A DNA stretch of 64,000 bases from Neurospora crassa OR74A (Eukaryota; Ascomycota; Sordariomycetes; Sordariales; Sordariaceae), in contig NC_026504.1 in the NCBI RefSeq assembly GCF_000182925.2, forward strand, positions 434,001 through 498,000, in the 5' to 3' direction. A program made the translations under genes and the position numbers. Each line of letters starts with the position of its first letter. Position 1 is the stretch's first letter. Positions 45,509-55,591 of the stretch are shown in pieces. Under the pieces are notes generated by a model, which saw nothing but the letters and a program-made list of their open reading frames with translations, searched no databases and had not been told where the DNA came from.

Positions 45509-46472
45509 GGTCTTGGGGCTTGAGCAGAACAAAGCTCGCCTTTGCTTGAGATGGAAGACATGTCGGAAGAGCACATGGCGCGGCCGGTTTATATCGCAAA
45601 TGCGGACTTGTAGAGGATGTTTCCAATCTTCTTTATCTTGGCCCTTTGTGATGGATCTCTGTTTCCTTCTCCCGGCCGTCGGCAGCAAAGAGCCGGTAGC
45701 GAAGTGCTGCCATAGTGTCTTGTTGTTCTGTATCCTATTCTCTACACTTTGCACTCCTTGGCGTGAATCGGCTCTCGTGGTCGCATTCCACTTATAGCAC
45801 CGCGTGTTCCTGGAGAATTGGTCCCCCAAATCTTGGATGATGATTGGCAAGTCTGATTCTCGGGTGGATAAATCGGAGGATAAAAGCAAACGGGATACTT
45901 GCTGCCGCGAGCCGCCCGGAACCAGTCAAGCCGTCTTTATGCTGACTTCCTAGTGGGTGACGAGCAGAATAACTCTTGATTCCGGAGCGCCATTCTTTGA
46001 AAGCTATGGTTCAACGTCGTGCCAAGCTGTCAAAATTGGAACAAGTTGATGACGCGGGGAACGAAGATCCGGGATTGAGCACCGAGAACGGAGATCATGT
46101 CGGGGGAGCCTGAACGGCGCCGGGTGGGGCCGTGTCTGCCCTCTGGAAGCCGAACTATCAAGCCTCACTTCCTTCACAAACCGTCAGCCACAGAGTACGT
46201 ATTTGTGGCGCTCACAATTCGAGATCTCGTAAGCCCCACCAAGCCAGCGATTACGTTATCGCCCGCCGCTTTCCCAACTTGGCTCAGGTCGCCGGCCGGC
46301 GTAGACTCACCAATTCCGATGTTTACCATTGACATCATCACTCATACAACTACAAAACATGCCGAATTTTTGAACGGCTAATTGTTGGCATTTCACATCC
46401 CAAAACCAACAATAACACTCCCGATCGCCCGTTGTACCGCCCATCAATCACCAGACAGATCCGCCGGAACCA
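45509..46472. other. Divergent intergenic region, cellulase / TRIP4-like
   Basis: This 0.96-kb spacer carries the promoters of both genes. A TATAAA lies on the cellulase side. A GGCTAA (46,376-46,381), the core bound by XlnR/XYR1-type cellulase regulators, occurs once, but near the TRIP4-like end. Both are short words and may be chance. Confidence 0.5.
45588..45593 (-). promoter_or_regulatory. Putative TATA box of the GH7 gene
   Basis: TATAAA on the minus strand about 80 bp upstream of the cellulase ATG, a usual distance for a strongly inducible fungal gene. Confidence 0.45.
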
Positions 46473-48209
46473 ATGTCGCAACAACAGCTCTCCCGGCTCC
46501 TCCCTCTGCCGGACGAAGACCTCAAGCAAGTCCTAGATTACGCCTCGACGCTCTCCAAGACCGAAGCCATTGATCACTTTACCAATCTTCTCGGCGATTC
46601 CCCTGCCGTCATCGACTTTATCTCTACTTTCAACGCCCGTCGCGCCGACCCAAAAGCGCCGCCAGCCCCGTCTTCTGCCGCCCGAACGCCGTCAGCACCC
46701 AGCTCAGCACAGAACTCGGCTCCCAATTCAGATATCGATCGAGTCCCGAAGCCCCAGCGCAAACCGAAGAAGAAGCAGGGACCATTACAAGCCCAACCTT
46801 CTCGTCAAGTCACAAACTTTGCCCTTGCGCCAGGGACGAAGGCTTACAACAAGAAGGATGCGGATCTCGAATACATCTCGGCCAGGTCCAAGCCAACAAC
46901 ACCATCGAACGAGCAAGCCGGAGGGCCGAGCAAACCGCCACCACCACCCAAATCTACCGCACAACCCGCTCAACCTACACCAAAACTACCGCCATCGGCC
47001 CACGGCACATTAATCTCCGACCTAGGCAAACCAAAGCCCAAATCAAATCCCGTTTCCCGCACCTCGACGCCCGGCCCAAGCAGCAATGGCAAGAACAATG
47101 CCACCAAGATTTCCATCGCCGGCGGTACTCCCATGCACGGCGCCTCCACCGCCCTCTCCGACCTCGACGACGCCATCCGCCAACTCGAAATCACCACCAA
47201 CCCCACACACACCTCCAACTCATCCTCAGGCATCGCCTCGCGCCGGTGCAACTGCGTCGCGGCGCGCCATCCTTTGCTCGCTGCGGCGCCGAACTGCCTC
47301 AACTGCGGCAAAGTGATCTGCGTCAAAGAAGGTCTAGGCCCCTGCACCTTCTGCAGCCACCCATTGCTCTCCCCCTCCGAGATCCAACAAATGATCAAAG
47401 AACTCAAAGCCGAGCGCGGCCGTGAGAAAATGGCTGCCGATCGCGCAGCCAACAAGAAGGCTGACGTAGGCGGTGTGCCCAAACCATTTGCTCGACCGAG
47501 GGGGTACGGTGATGAGTACGAGGATGCGCCTACGTTGCAGGAAGCGGCAGCGAAACAACAGGCTCAACAGCAACATGCGCAATCAGCAAAGCAAAAAGCT
47601 ATCGAGCAGCGCGATAAGCTGTTGAATTTCCAAGCGGAAAACGCGCAGAGAACGACGGTCAGAGACGAAGCGGCGGACTTTGACGTCACGGCAATGGGAG
47701 GAAGCATGTGGGCTTCCCCTGAAGAGAGGGCGCTAGCGCTCAAGAAGCAGCAGAAGCTGATGAGGGAGATGGAGTGGAATGCCCGCCCAGAGTACGAAAA
47801 GAGGCAGCAGGTGGTTAGTATTGATTTGGTGGGCAAAAAGGTGCTCAGAAAAGTCACCAAGGTGGAGAGACCTGTTACTCCAGAGTCTGAACCCGACGAA
47901 TTCAGTGGGCCGGGGGAGTATCATGTTGCCCCGTCGTCGTCGAGGACGAGTGGTGGTGGTGGTGGTGCGTTTAGCAAGAATCCCTTGTTGGGAGGCATGA
48001 TCAAGCCTGTGTACGAACCACCGGCGGATTTGAAAGAAAAGGGGGCCGCCACCGAGTTGGAAGGGAGGAGGGATAAGAGTACAAGGTGGAGGAGGGTGCA
48101 GGATGATCGGGATGATAACGAGGCCGTCATTTTGGATGGGGGCATTTACGGAAGGAGTCAGGAAGTAGCGATGGATGCGATGGGGGGTGGGGATGATGAG
48201 CCTGCTTAA
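46473..48209 (+). CDS. ASC-1/TRIP4-like C2HC5 zinc-finger protein
   Basis: Single exon, 578 residues. Residues 1-50 form a short helical region. A long Pro/Ser/Lys-rich, probably disordered segment follows. From residue 259 comes the C2HC5 zinc finger: CNCVAARHPLLAAAPNCLNC, GKVICVKEGLGPCTFC, then HPLLSP, matching activating signal cointegrator 1 (TRIP4) in spacing. Downstream family blocks are KQKAIEQRDKLLNFQ, ALALKKQQKLMREMEWNARP and the VSIDLVGKKV segment. The animal C-terminal ASCH domain is not seen. In yeast the related Rqt4 belongs to the ribosome quality control trigger complex that splits collided ribosomes; animal ASC-1 also does so and acts as a cointegrator. A cytosolic or nuclear role in this complex is inferred. 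The start is the first ATG. Confidence 0.9.
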   Translation: MSQQQLSRLLPLPDEDLKQVLDYASTLSKTEAIDHFTNLLGDSPAVIDFISTFNARRADPKAPPAPSSAARTPSAPSSAQNSAPNSDIDRVPKPQRKPKKKQGPLQAQPSRQVTNFALAPGTKAYNKKDADLEYISARSKPTTPSNEQAGGPSKPPPPPKSTAQPAQPTPKLPPSAHGTLISDLGKPKPKSNPVSRTSTPGPSSNGKNNATKISIAGGTPMHGASTALSDLDDAIRQLEITTNPTHTSNSSSGIASRRCNCVAARHPLLAAAPNCLNCGKVICVKEGLGPCTFCSHPLLSPSEIQQMIKELKAERGREKMAADRAANKKADVGGVPKPFARPRGYGDEYEDAPTLQEAAAKQQAQQQHAQSAKQKAIEQRDKLLNFQAENAQRTTVRDEAADFDVTAMGGSMWASPEERALALKKQQKLMREMEWNARPEYEKRQQVVSIDLVGKKVLRKVTKVERPVTPESEPDEFSGPGEYHVAPSSSRTSGGGGGAFSKNPLLGGMIKPVYEPPADLKEKGAATELEGRRDKSTRWRRVQDDRDDNEAVILDGGIYGRSQEVAMDAMGGGDDEPA

Positions 48210-48737
48210 GGGTGAGCTGGTGGTGGTGGTGGTCTGCCGTGGTTGCGAAGATAGATTGGTTCCAACATGAATACCTATGTTTGGTATTGGATGAGCCGGT
48301 GAATCTGACCGCTGATGATGTCTCGAATGTCATGTGGATTTTAGACCTGTCTTGGACAGGCCAGTTGAGAACCTCAAGCCAAGAGACAGACAAGCATGGC
48401 TTATCATAAGAGCTTTCGGCCCATCGCGATAAGAGCTTTCCCTCAATTCCCGCTCCCTTCTAGGACTCAAGTACAGTACCAAGTGGAATGCTCCACCCCG
48501 TTATCAATCAGCCTCATGTACCATCAAGGTCCTCACAGCGGCCTGAGTCGGCATTCTTGTAGGTCGTGAGATGTACCACTTATCGCGGCTCATACGCCGT
48601 CTACCTCTAGTCTAGCAGGTGTGTAGTCGACGCATGATGTTGCCCCAGGTAGTGTACTATTGTACTCAGTGGCTTCAGTCTTTAATGTCATCAATGCTCA
48701 TCGAGGCCTTTGCGGCGGCTGTAATCATGGCTGTTTC

Positions 48738-48781
<44 letters not shown>

Positions 48782-51700
48782 CTTTCCGAATAGCATCATG
48801 AGTCCAACTCCAATCCCGTTTTCGAGGTCTTGAGCGAGACTCCTAAAATGCTATCGCGAGATAAGAGTGATAAGACTAGCTCCGTACGCCGCCGCGGCGG
48901 TGACTGAAGCGGGAGGTAGGTAGGTAGGTATAAGTACCTAGGTAGTGTAGGTCCTCGTAGGTCTGATGTCTTGCCCCGCATGATTGACCGAACCTCCACA
49001 CAGCCTTACGGTTCGCCCTATGATTTTTTTCCATTCTCATCACAATTCACTGTCACCGTAAAAAACAAAAAAAAAAAAAACCAAAAAAAAAAAAGGCTTG
49101 GCCCGTCCGCCCTGCGTGATGTCACACTACCTACTCGTCTCGCTGCCTGCCTCCGGCGACGGCGACGGTAGGGCAAGACCCATCCGGGTCCGGTTTTGCT
49201 TCGCCCGTACGTACTGAAACAGGTAAGACAAATTGCAACATTCCAGAAGCACAAGTCACAGGAATTTGTAACCGTACACTAGACTAGTTGTAGAGAGGTG
49301 TAATGTGGTGTAATGTGGTGTGGTATGGTGTGTACCCCCATTCCAAGAGTTCAGCCCAGTTCGTCATTCGTCCCCTGGAAATGGAATGGCTTCCAGGTGG
49401 TGGGTAGCACGGGAGAGGAAACAAAAAACATGGAAATTGAGACACCATGGATGGAAAACCCCGCGTGCTTCGTCCTCGCTCATCACTAGTTGCCCTGTGT
49501 TCAGTCATCCTGCAGTTGAGAGGTCTGCAAGAGAAGAAGTGAAGTGGAAGAAGAAGTGGAAGCTGGGAAAGAAAGCTGGGCGTCACCTGGCGTGGTCACT
49601 GCCTGGACTGGACTGGACCGGTTATTCGGGACAGCTTGCGAGCTTCTGCTTGATTCAGTTTTTGAAAGTGGAAGCTCCAACAACGAAACGACGACGACGA
49701 CGAACCAGTACGGTGTTCATCCAATCACAGCTCAATGATAAGAAAAGGCGGAGCCCCACGTGTGTCTGCAGTCTGCCTGTCTCGCCTGTGCAGTGCACCT
49801 GAAGAAAAATGCGGGGTGGGCATTGAATATTGATAGCAGCCAGGCCAACAGCTGAGCTGAAGCTCGGCAGGGGCCTGAGGGCTAGGGGCGGTCATCGAGG
49901 GGCAGAGTGCCAGAGACCAGAGACGGGGGGGGGAGCCATCAGTCATGAGATTGGATAAGAAAGTCATTGAGTGGCCAATGGGGCGGTGAGGAGTGCCTGA
50001 TTATGTGTAGATAGGCTGAAGACGGGTTTACCTGTCATATACCGGTGCCAAGGGATTGGAGAAAGTGCAGTGTGCTGAGGTGTGGGTGATGCGTGCAGTG
50101 CGGTGCAGTGCAGTGGTGATACGACGGAAAGCTGCGCTTTGAGGCGGATGTACTGTACCTAGGTTGAGTGGGGTAGCGGGGACGGGTTTCTTTCATCTTC
50201 TCGAATGGAAAGGGAAGGGGAGACCTGGGAACAATGAACAGATGAAGTCCATTTCGGTGATCCTGTGAGGACAGAGGGCAGAGGGCAGAAAAGCAGGAAA
50301 GCGTTGGTAAGATGGATTGGATGGATGAAAATACCAAAACACGATTAAGGAAGGGAAGTCAGAATAAGCATTCGTGAGGTGTATCCCAGACAGCGTCCCT
50401 TGTGAATCTCCACGGCGGGAGATCAGAGGTCAACAGCGCAGTAGCGTGTCACTGCACCTTCCTCTGTCGGGTCTCACTGCGAGCACTCTCCAGTCCCTAC
50501 TAACAAAAAGCTTGGAATCACCACTTCTGTGACCTTTGGGAAGGGTGTGAATGGTGGTTGCAGGGACCTACTGGAGGCACAAGGGGAGGATGGGCCGATG
50601 ACCGGTGGAACCCTATTCCTCCATCGATTCTTCCAGGTTGATCCAAGGATGGAAAGAGAAGCAACTGAAGCTCATGCGGATAATCCGAGACTTTCACGTC
50701 GTGTGTCTTTTGTTTCTGACATTCCGCCTCGGTCACGGATGATGAGATTGCTATCACGAAACAGAAATATACACACACACACCGCAAAAACACAAACACA
50801 TCAGATCATGATTGGACCGATCACCGGCCCTTCTTTCAGTCTTGTTCCAAATTCATCCCACTCGAACAGTTCAAGCAGCCAAGCCACCCTCCATCAAACG
50901 ATGGGTTCAAAGGAGACACGCTCTAGGTAGTGTACATACGCCCTCGATGCCTCGGGGGTAAACAGGGCCTCGGAGGCAACCGAATGGCCAATGCGCGGGC
51001 AATACGGGTCCAAGGTGGTGGTCGTGGAATGGGGACATCAGGGGGAGGAAAAGCAACCATGTCCAGTTTAACACAAGTGACCCGCCTGGATTATGGACTC
51101 GATGCTATTGTTAGAGGTATCTTTTGTCCGTCGGTATCGTATCTTTTGCGGTTCGTATCAGGTCACCTCGGCTAGTCCCATCAAGATGGACCCCGCTACC
51201 TCATCATAGCTACCTCATACCTCTACAGTCTACACCCTACACCGCGCCAAATAGCTACACACTAGAAAAAGTCTAGACCCAAGGCAACAAACGCAGTGAC
51301 ATGTTCGGATGGGATCGGATGGTAACGTGAAAGTCACGGGTGGGCAGCACCATGTTGGTTTCCAGACCGCACCGCAGCATGGGCACACTCGGCTGCTGGC
51401 TGACTGCGCCGCAACCGTGACGGGAACCTAGCGAGCGAGTTTCCTTATCTTTGACCCGTTCCCGTCGCCAGGAACGCGCGCGTCCTTTTTTTTTCTCTCT
51501 CACCTCTTCTATCTCTCCATTCCATTCCAATTCTCTCCTTGTTCTCCATCACCACTCAGTCTTTGTGAACACGTTCAACGTTGGGACGTGGTTGTTTTTT
51601 TCTTCGAATTTGCGACTGCGACTTGCGACTTGCGACTGCTGCTGCTGCTGCTGCTGCTACGTGCTAGCGAGGTGTTGGGACTTTTGCGACATCATACATA

Positions 51701-51844
51701 CCATTACCATTACAGACCTAATACTTACACAACTCACACACCACAATGGTTCGTCACCGCCGCTATCAAAACCACCACTGCTTCTTCTTCTGGGATCCAG
51801 TTCAGACCTTGAAACCACACAATCGAGAACAGACAGGTTAACAG
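48210..51844. other. Intergenic
   Basis: 3.6 kb with no supported gene. It contains a 41-nt T run (48,741-48,781), an interrupted A run (49,060-49,094), TAGG motifs at about 48,915-48,945, GTGCA-type short repeats near 50,095-50,115, and a pyrimidine-rich strip with CTG/CTT tracts (51,487-51,660) that is probably the promoter and leader of glutamine synthetase. Confidence 0.65.
48741..48781. repeat. Poly-T run, 41 nt
   Basis: Forty-one uninterrupted T about 530 bp after the TRIP4-like stop codon. No retroelement body is recognisable on either side. Confidence 0.9.
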
Positions 51845-53575
51845 ATGGCTTCACAACAGGCTACCAAGGAGTCCTTCGCGTCCAATGCGGCCATCTTGGC
51901 CAAGTTCCGCGATCTCGACCAGCACGGCAAGAGTGCGTTCATGTCCGCCTTTTTGGTGTTGTTATACCACACTAGTAAACACTGACATTTGACGTCAAAA
52001 TAGTCATGGCCGAGTACATCTGGATTGACTCTGAGGGTATGTGCTTTTCCAGCGGATTGTCAAAGGAAAAGAATGGCAAATTGACAGACAATCTTTCAAA
52101 CTTACAGGCAACACCCGCTCAAAATCTCGCGTACGTCTTATCGCCACCCTGCTCGGGATCAGACCACCACCACCACCCATCTCCCGTCACCACTGCAGCA
52201 ATTGGGATTTGCGCAACCACCAAGAGGAAGTGACCAAAAGGGAAATCAAGACTAACTTTTCCATCATAAACAGACTCTCGATGAGAAGCCAGAGGGCTAC
52301 AAGCCCGAGGAGCTCCCCATCTGGAACTTTGACGGTAGCTCAACAGGCCAGGCTCCTGGTGACAACTCGGATGTTTACCTGTAAGTCATTATGCGCTTGA
52401 TAGTGATGATGAAACAGGGGCATCATTTATTGACCACTTCACAGAAAGCCGGTCGCCGTCTACCCCGATCCTTTCCGCCCTCCCAACAGTAAGCCACCAG
52501 TCCATATTGCAACCTGCATATCGTCTTGTTGCTCACTGTACATATAGACATTCTTGTCCTCGCCGAATGCTGGGATGCCGACGGCACCCCCAACAAGTAC
52601 AACCACCGCCACGAGTGCGCCAAGCTCATGGAGCTTCACGCCAAGCATGAGCCTTGGTTCGGCCTCGAGCAAGAATACACCCTTCTCGATCTGAATGATC
52701 GTCCCTACGGCTGGCCTCAGAATGGTATGTCTCTCCCATCGGCTCATCCATGCCCATGTCCAGACACACACTGACAACATGCAGGCTACCCCGCCCCGCA
52801 AGGTCCTTACTACTGCGGTGTCGGTGCCGGAAAGGTTGTCATGCGCGACATTGTCGAAGCGCACTACCGCGCCTGCCTGTACTCGGGCATCAAGATCTCG
52901 GGAACCAACGCCGAAGTTATGCCCGCCCAGTGGGAGTTCCAAGTCGGCCCCTGCGTCGGCATCGAGATGGGCGACCAGCTTTGGCTCGCCCGTTTCTTGC
53001 TGCACCGCGTAGCTGAGGAGTTCGCCGTCAAGGTGTCGCTCGATCCCAAGCCCATCCCTGGCGACTGGAACGGTGCCGGTCTACACAGCAACTTTTCGAC
53101 GGTCGAGATGAGGAAGGAGGGCGGCATGAAGCAGATCGAGGCGGCCATCAAGAAGCTGGAGGGAAGGCATAAGGAGCATATTGCTGGTGAGTTTGTCCGA
53201 TCAGAGGAAGAATGGAGTGGGGTTGGGACGGAGGCTAATGCGGGGAAAACAGTCTACGGCGAAGGCAACGAGAAGCGTCTCACCGGCCGTCACGAGACGG
53301 GTGCCATCGACACCTTCACCTACGGCGTGGCCAACCGTGGCGCGTCCATTCGTATCCCTCGCGAGTGCGCCGCCAAGGGCTACGGCTACTTTGAGGATCG
53401 TCGTCCTGCTTCCAACGCGGATCCCTATCTCATTACTGGCATCATCAGTACGTTTTTCCTTTCTTTTCTTACTACCCTCTTTCCGTCCTATGGTCCACAG
53501 CAAGGTACTGACATTATACCTCTCTACTCAGTGGAAACCTGCTTCGGCGCGGTTGACGATGCGGTTGAGGCCTAG
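51845..53575 (+). CDS. GLN1: Glutamine synthetase
   Basis: Nine exons: 51,845-51,932; 52,004-52,036; 52,108-52,130; 52,274-52,380; 52,445-52,488; 52,548-52,724; 52,785-53,186; 53,253-53,447; 53,532-53,575. Together they make 1,113 nt, 370 residues, the normal size for eukaryotic (type II) glutamine synthetase. All junctions are GT..AG and in phase. Conserved blocks: [11 protein letters not shown]; beta-grasp [56 protein letters not shown]; glutamate site [24 protein letters not shown]/glutamate site [20 protein letters not shown]. It makes glutamine from glutamate and ammonia with ATP in the cytosol. Exons 2 and 3 are only 33 and 23 nt. Fungi may carry two paralogues and I cannot say which this is. 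Confidence 0.96.
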
Positions 53576-54303
53576 AAGACGTGTCCCTCCAAGACAAAAC
53601 AGTCAGGACGTTTAAGATATGAGGTCGAGAGGCAAGAAGCGTAACAGTTCCGGGATACAGTACGGACGGATGTAGATGGATGATATGAGGGCAATGATGG
53701 ATTATGGACGATGATGATGACTGAAACGAGAAGGAGAAGGAAGACGACGATTCTTGGCTATGGGTGGCTTGGAGTCGATTGAACTCGCAGTGCTTTATTG
53801 TCTTTAACAGCGTAGGTCTGGATGGATGGAATGGAGAACAAAGAAAGTTAAACTCATACAAGGTCGTTGACCATCTGACAAACGGTCAACAACTTCAACG
53901 GCATGTTGACTGAGCCATGGAAAAGAAGGACCAAATGTCGAGTTTCGTGGCAACAGGAATGAAGGTGGAAGAGATACTTGATAGACGCAGATCGGCGATA
54001 ATGCCGAGACTGGACGGGACGGGACCCCCACGCCCTCCCGCACCCGCCAGGGTTAACGGACCCCATAAAACCCCGGGAAGGATGACGCGAGATAGCGCCA
54101 GACCAACCCCGCATCGCACTACGGGAACGCCGCTGTCGCCGGGATGTCTTCCGTCTTGGAAGATTGGTAATCATTCCCCGTCGTCCTTGAATTCCATGAC
54201 TGTGACAATTCCGTCTCAAAACAAAAGACATTCCGATTCCGGTTCAACATCAAAATCAACATCAACACCACGACCACACCAAAAGCACCACAACAACTTC
54301 ACA
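53576..54303. other. Intergenic
   Basis: 3' region of glutamine synthetase and 5' region of the dehydrogenase. An open frame in phase with the dehydrogenase extends upstream to an ATG at 53,917, but its translation is low-complexity and lacks family similarity, so it is left as leader. Confidence 0.6.
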
Positions 54304-55591
54304 ATGACGCTCATCAAATTCTCTTCCCTCGACAACGAAACAAAGACGAACCCAACTCTCAAAGGCCACAAACTCGTCTTCATCACTCCCTGGGAACCAA
54401 CCCCAGACTACATAGACTCTCTCCAGAAACAGTTTCCCGACTTGGTGATTGAATGCCACAAGTCCGAATGGAGGGCCCCCGGAACCGGAGCAGGGGAGTC
54501 TCCTTTCCCCATTGAACAGTGGAAAGACGTCACCATCGCCTTGACTTTTACCTATCTCCCGCAACCGAAAGATGCGCCCAAGCTGCAATATGTCCAGCTA
54601 ATCAGCGCCGGAGCCAACCATATCCTGGATCATCCGCTTTTCAAAGAGACCGAGGTCGAGTTCTGTACTGCTAATGGGGTCCATGGGTTTGTCTTTTTCC
54701 CCTTTCTTTCTCTCTTTTTTTTTTTTTTTCCTTTTTTTTTCTTCCCTTTTTCTTTGTCCAACCCGTCAGTGCGTGACTGACCAGAAGTACATCGATAGGC
54801 CCCAAATCTCCGAATGGCTCCTCCTCACCTACCTCGCCTTCAACCACCACCTCCCCCACTACCTCGCCCTCCAACAACAAGCCCACTGGTCCCGCGCCAA
54901 GTCCGATTCCATCCAGGACGCCACCGCCAAAACCGTCGGTATCCTCGGCTACGGCGCCATCGGCAGGCAAACTGCCCGTCTCGCCGTCGCCATGGGCATG
55001 CGCGTCCATGCTTTCACCCTGCACCCGCGGCCCACGCCCGAATCCCGCAAAGACCGAAGCTGGGCCCCCTCCGGGATGGGTGATCCCGATGGCATCTTTC
55101 CCTCTAAGTGGTTTTCTGGCTCCTCCAAAGAGGACTTGCACTCGTTTTTACGGTCAGGGTTGGATCTCCTGGTGGTTTCCACTCCTTTGACGCCGGGGAC
55201 GAAGCACTTGTTGGGTAAAGAGGAGTTTGAGGTTTTGTACAAGGCTTCGCCTACTGTTAAGGTTATGAATGAGGAAACGGGAAAGGTGGAGGAACGGGGG
55301 AGGACGTTTGTTAGTAACATTGCGAGGGGACCGGTGGTGGATACGGATGAACTGATTGAGGCGCTGGAAAAGGGGTGGATTAGAGGCGCGGCGCTGGATG
55401 TTACGGACCCGGAACCACTGCCGGATGGACACAGGCTTTGGAGCACGAGGAATGTCATTGTTACGCCGCATGTGAGTGGGGCGAGTACGAGGTATAATGA
55501 GAGGGTGTTGGCGATTTTGGAGGAGAATCTGGGGAGGGTGGGTAGGGGGGAGAGGTTGGTAAATGGGGTTAGTAGGAGGGAGGGGTATTGA
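54304..55591 (+). CDS. D-isomer-specific 2-hydroxyacid dehydrogenase
   Basis: Two exons, 54,304-54,686 and 54,799-55,591, with a 112-nt intron (GTTTGT..GATAG), giving 391 residues. The family's N-terminal catalytic domain carries QLISAGANHILDHPLF, then NGVHG joined across the intron to PQISEWLLLTYL. The NAD-binding Rossmann motif GILGYGAIGRQTARLAV lies near residues 175-191. The catalytic trio is visible: Arg in NIARGPVVDTDEL (about residue 303), Glu in DVTDPEPLPDGH (about 330) and His in VTPHVSGAS (about 352). It reduces 2-keto acids such as glyoxylate or hydroxypyruvate with NAD(P)H; the exact substrate is not readable. An in-frame ATG at 53,917 would add 129 residues, but the 54,304 ATG sits where homologous sequence begins. 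The weak donor GTTTGT is unusual. Confidence 0.9.

Noticed and set aside
49320-50930. Plus frames of 160 and 133 codons
   Set aside because: Composition mirrors simple repeats and no domain is seen.
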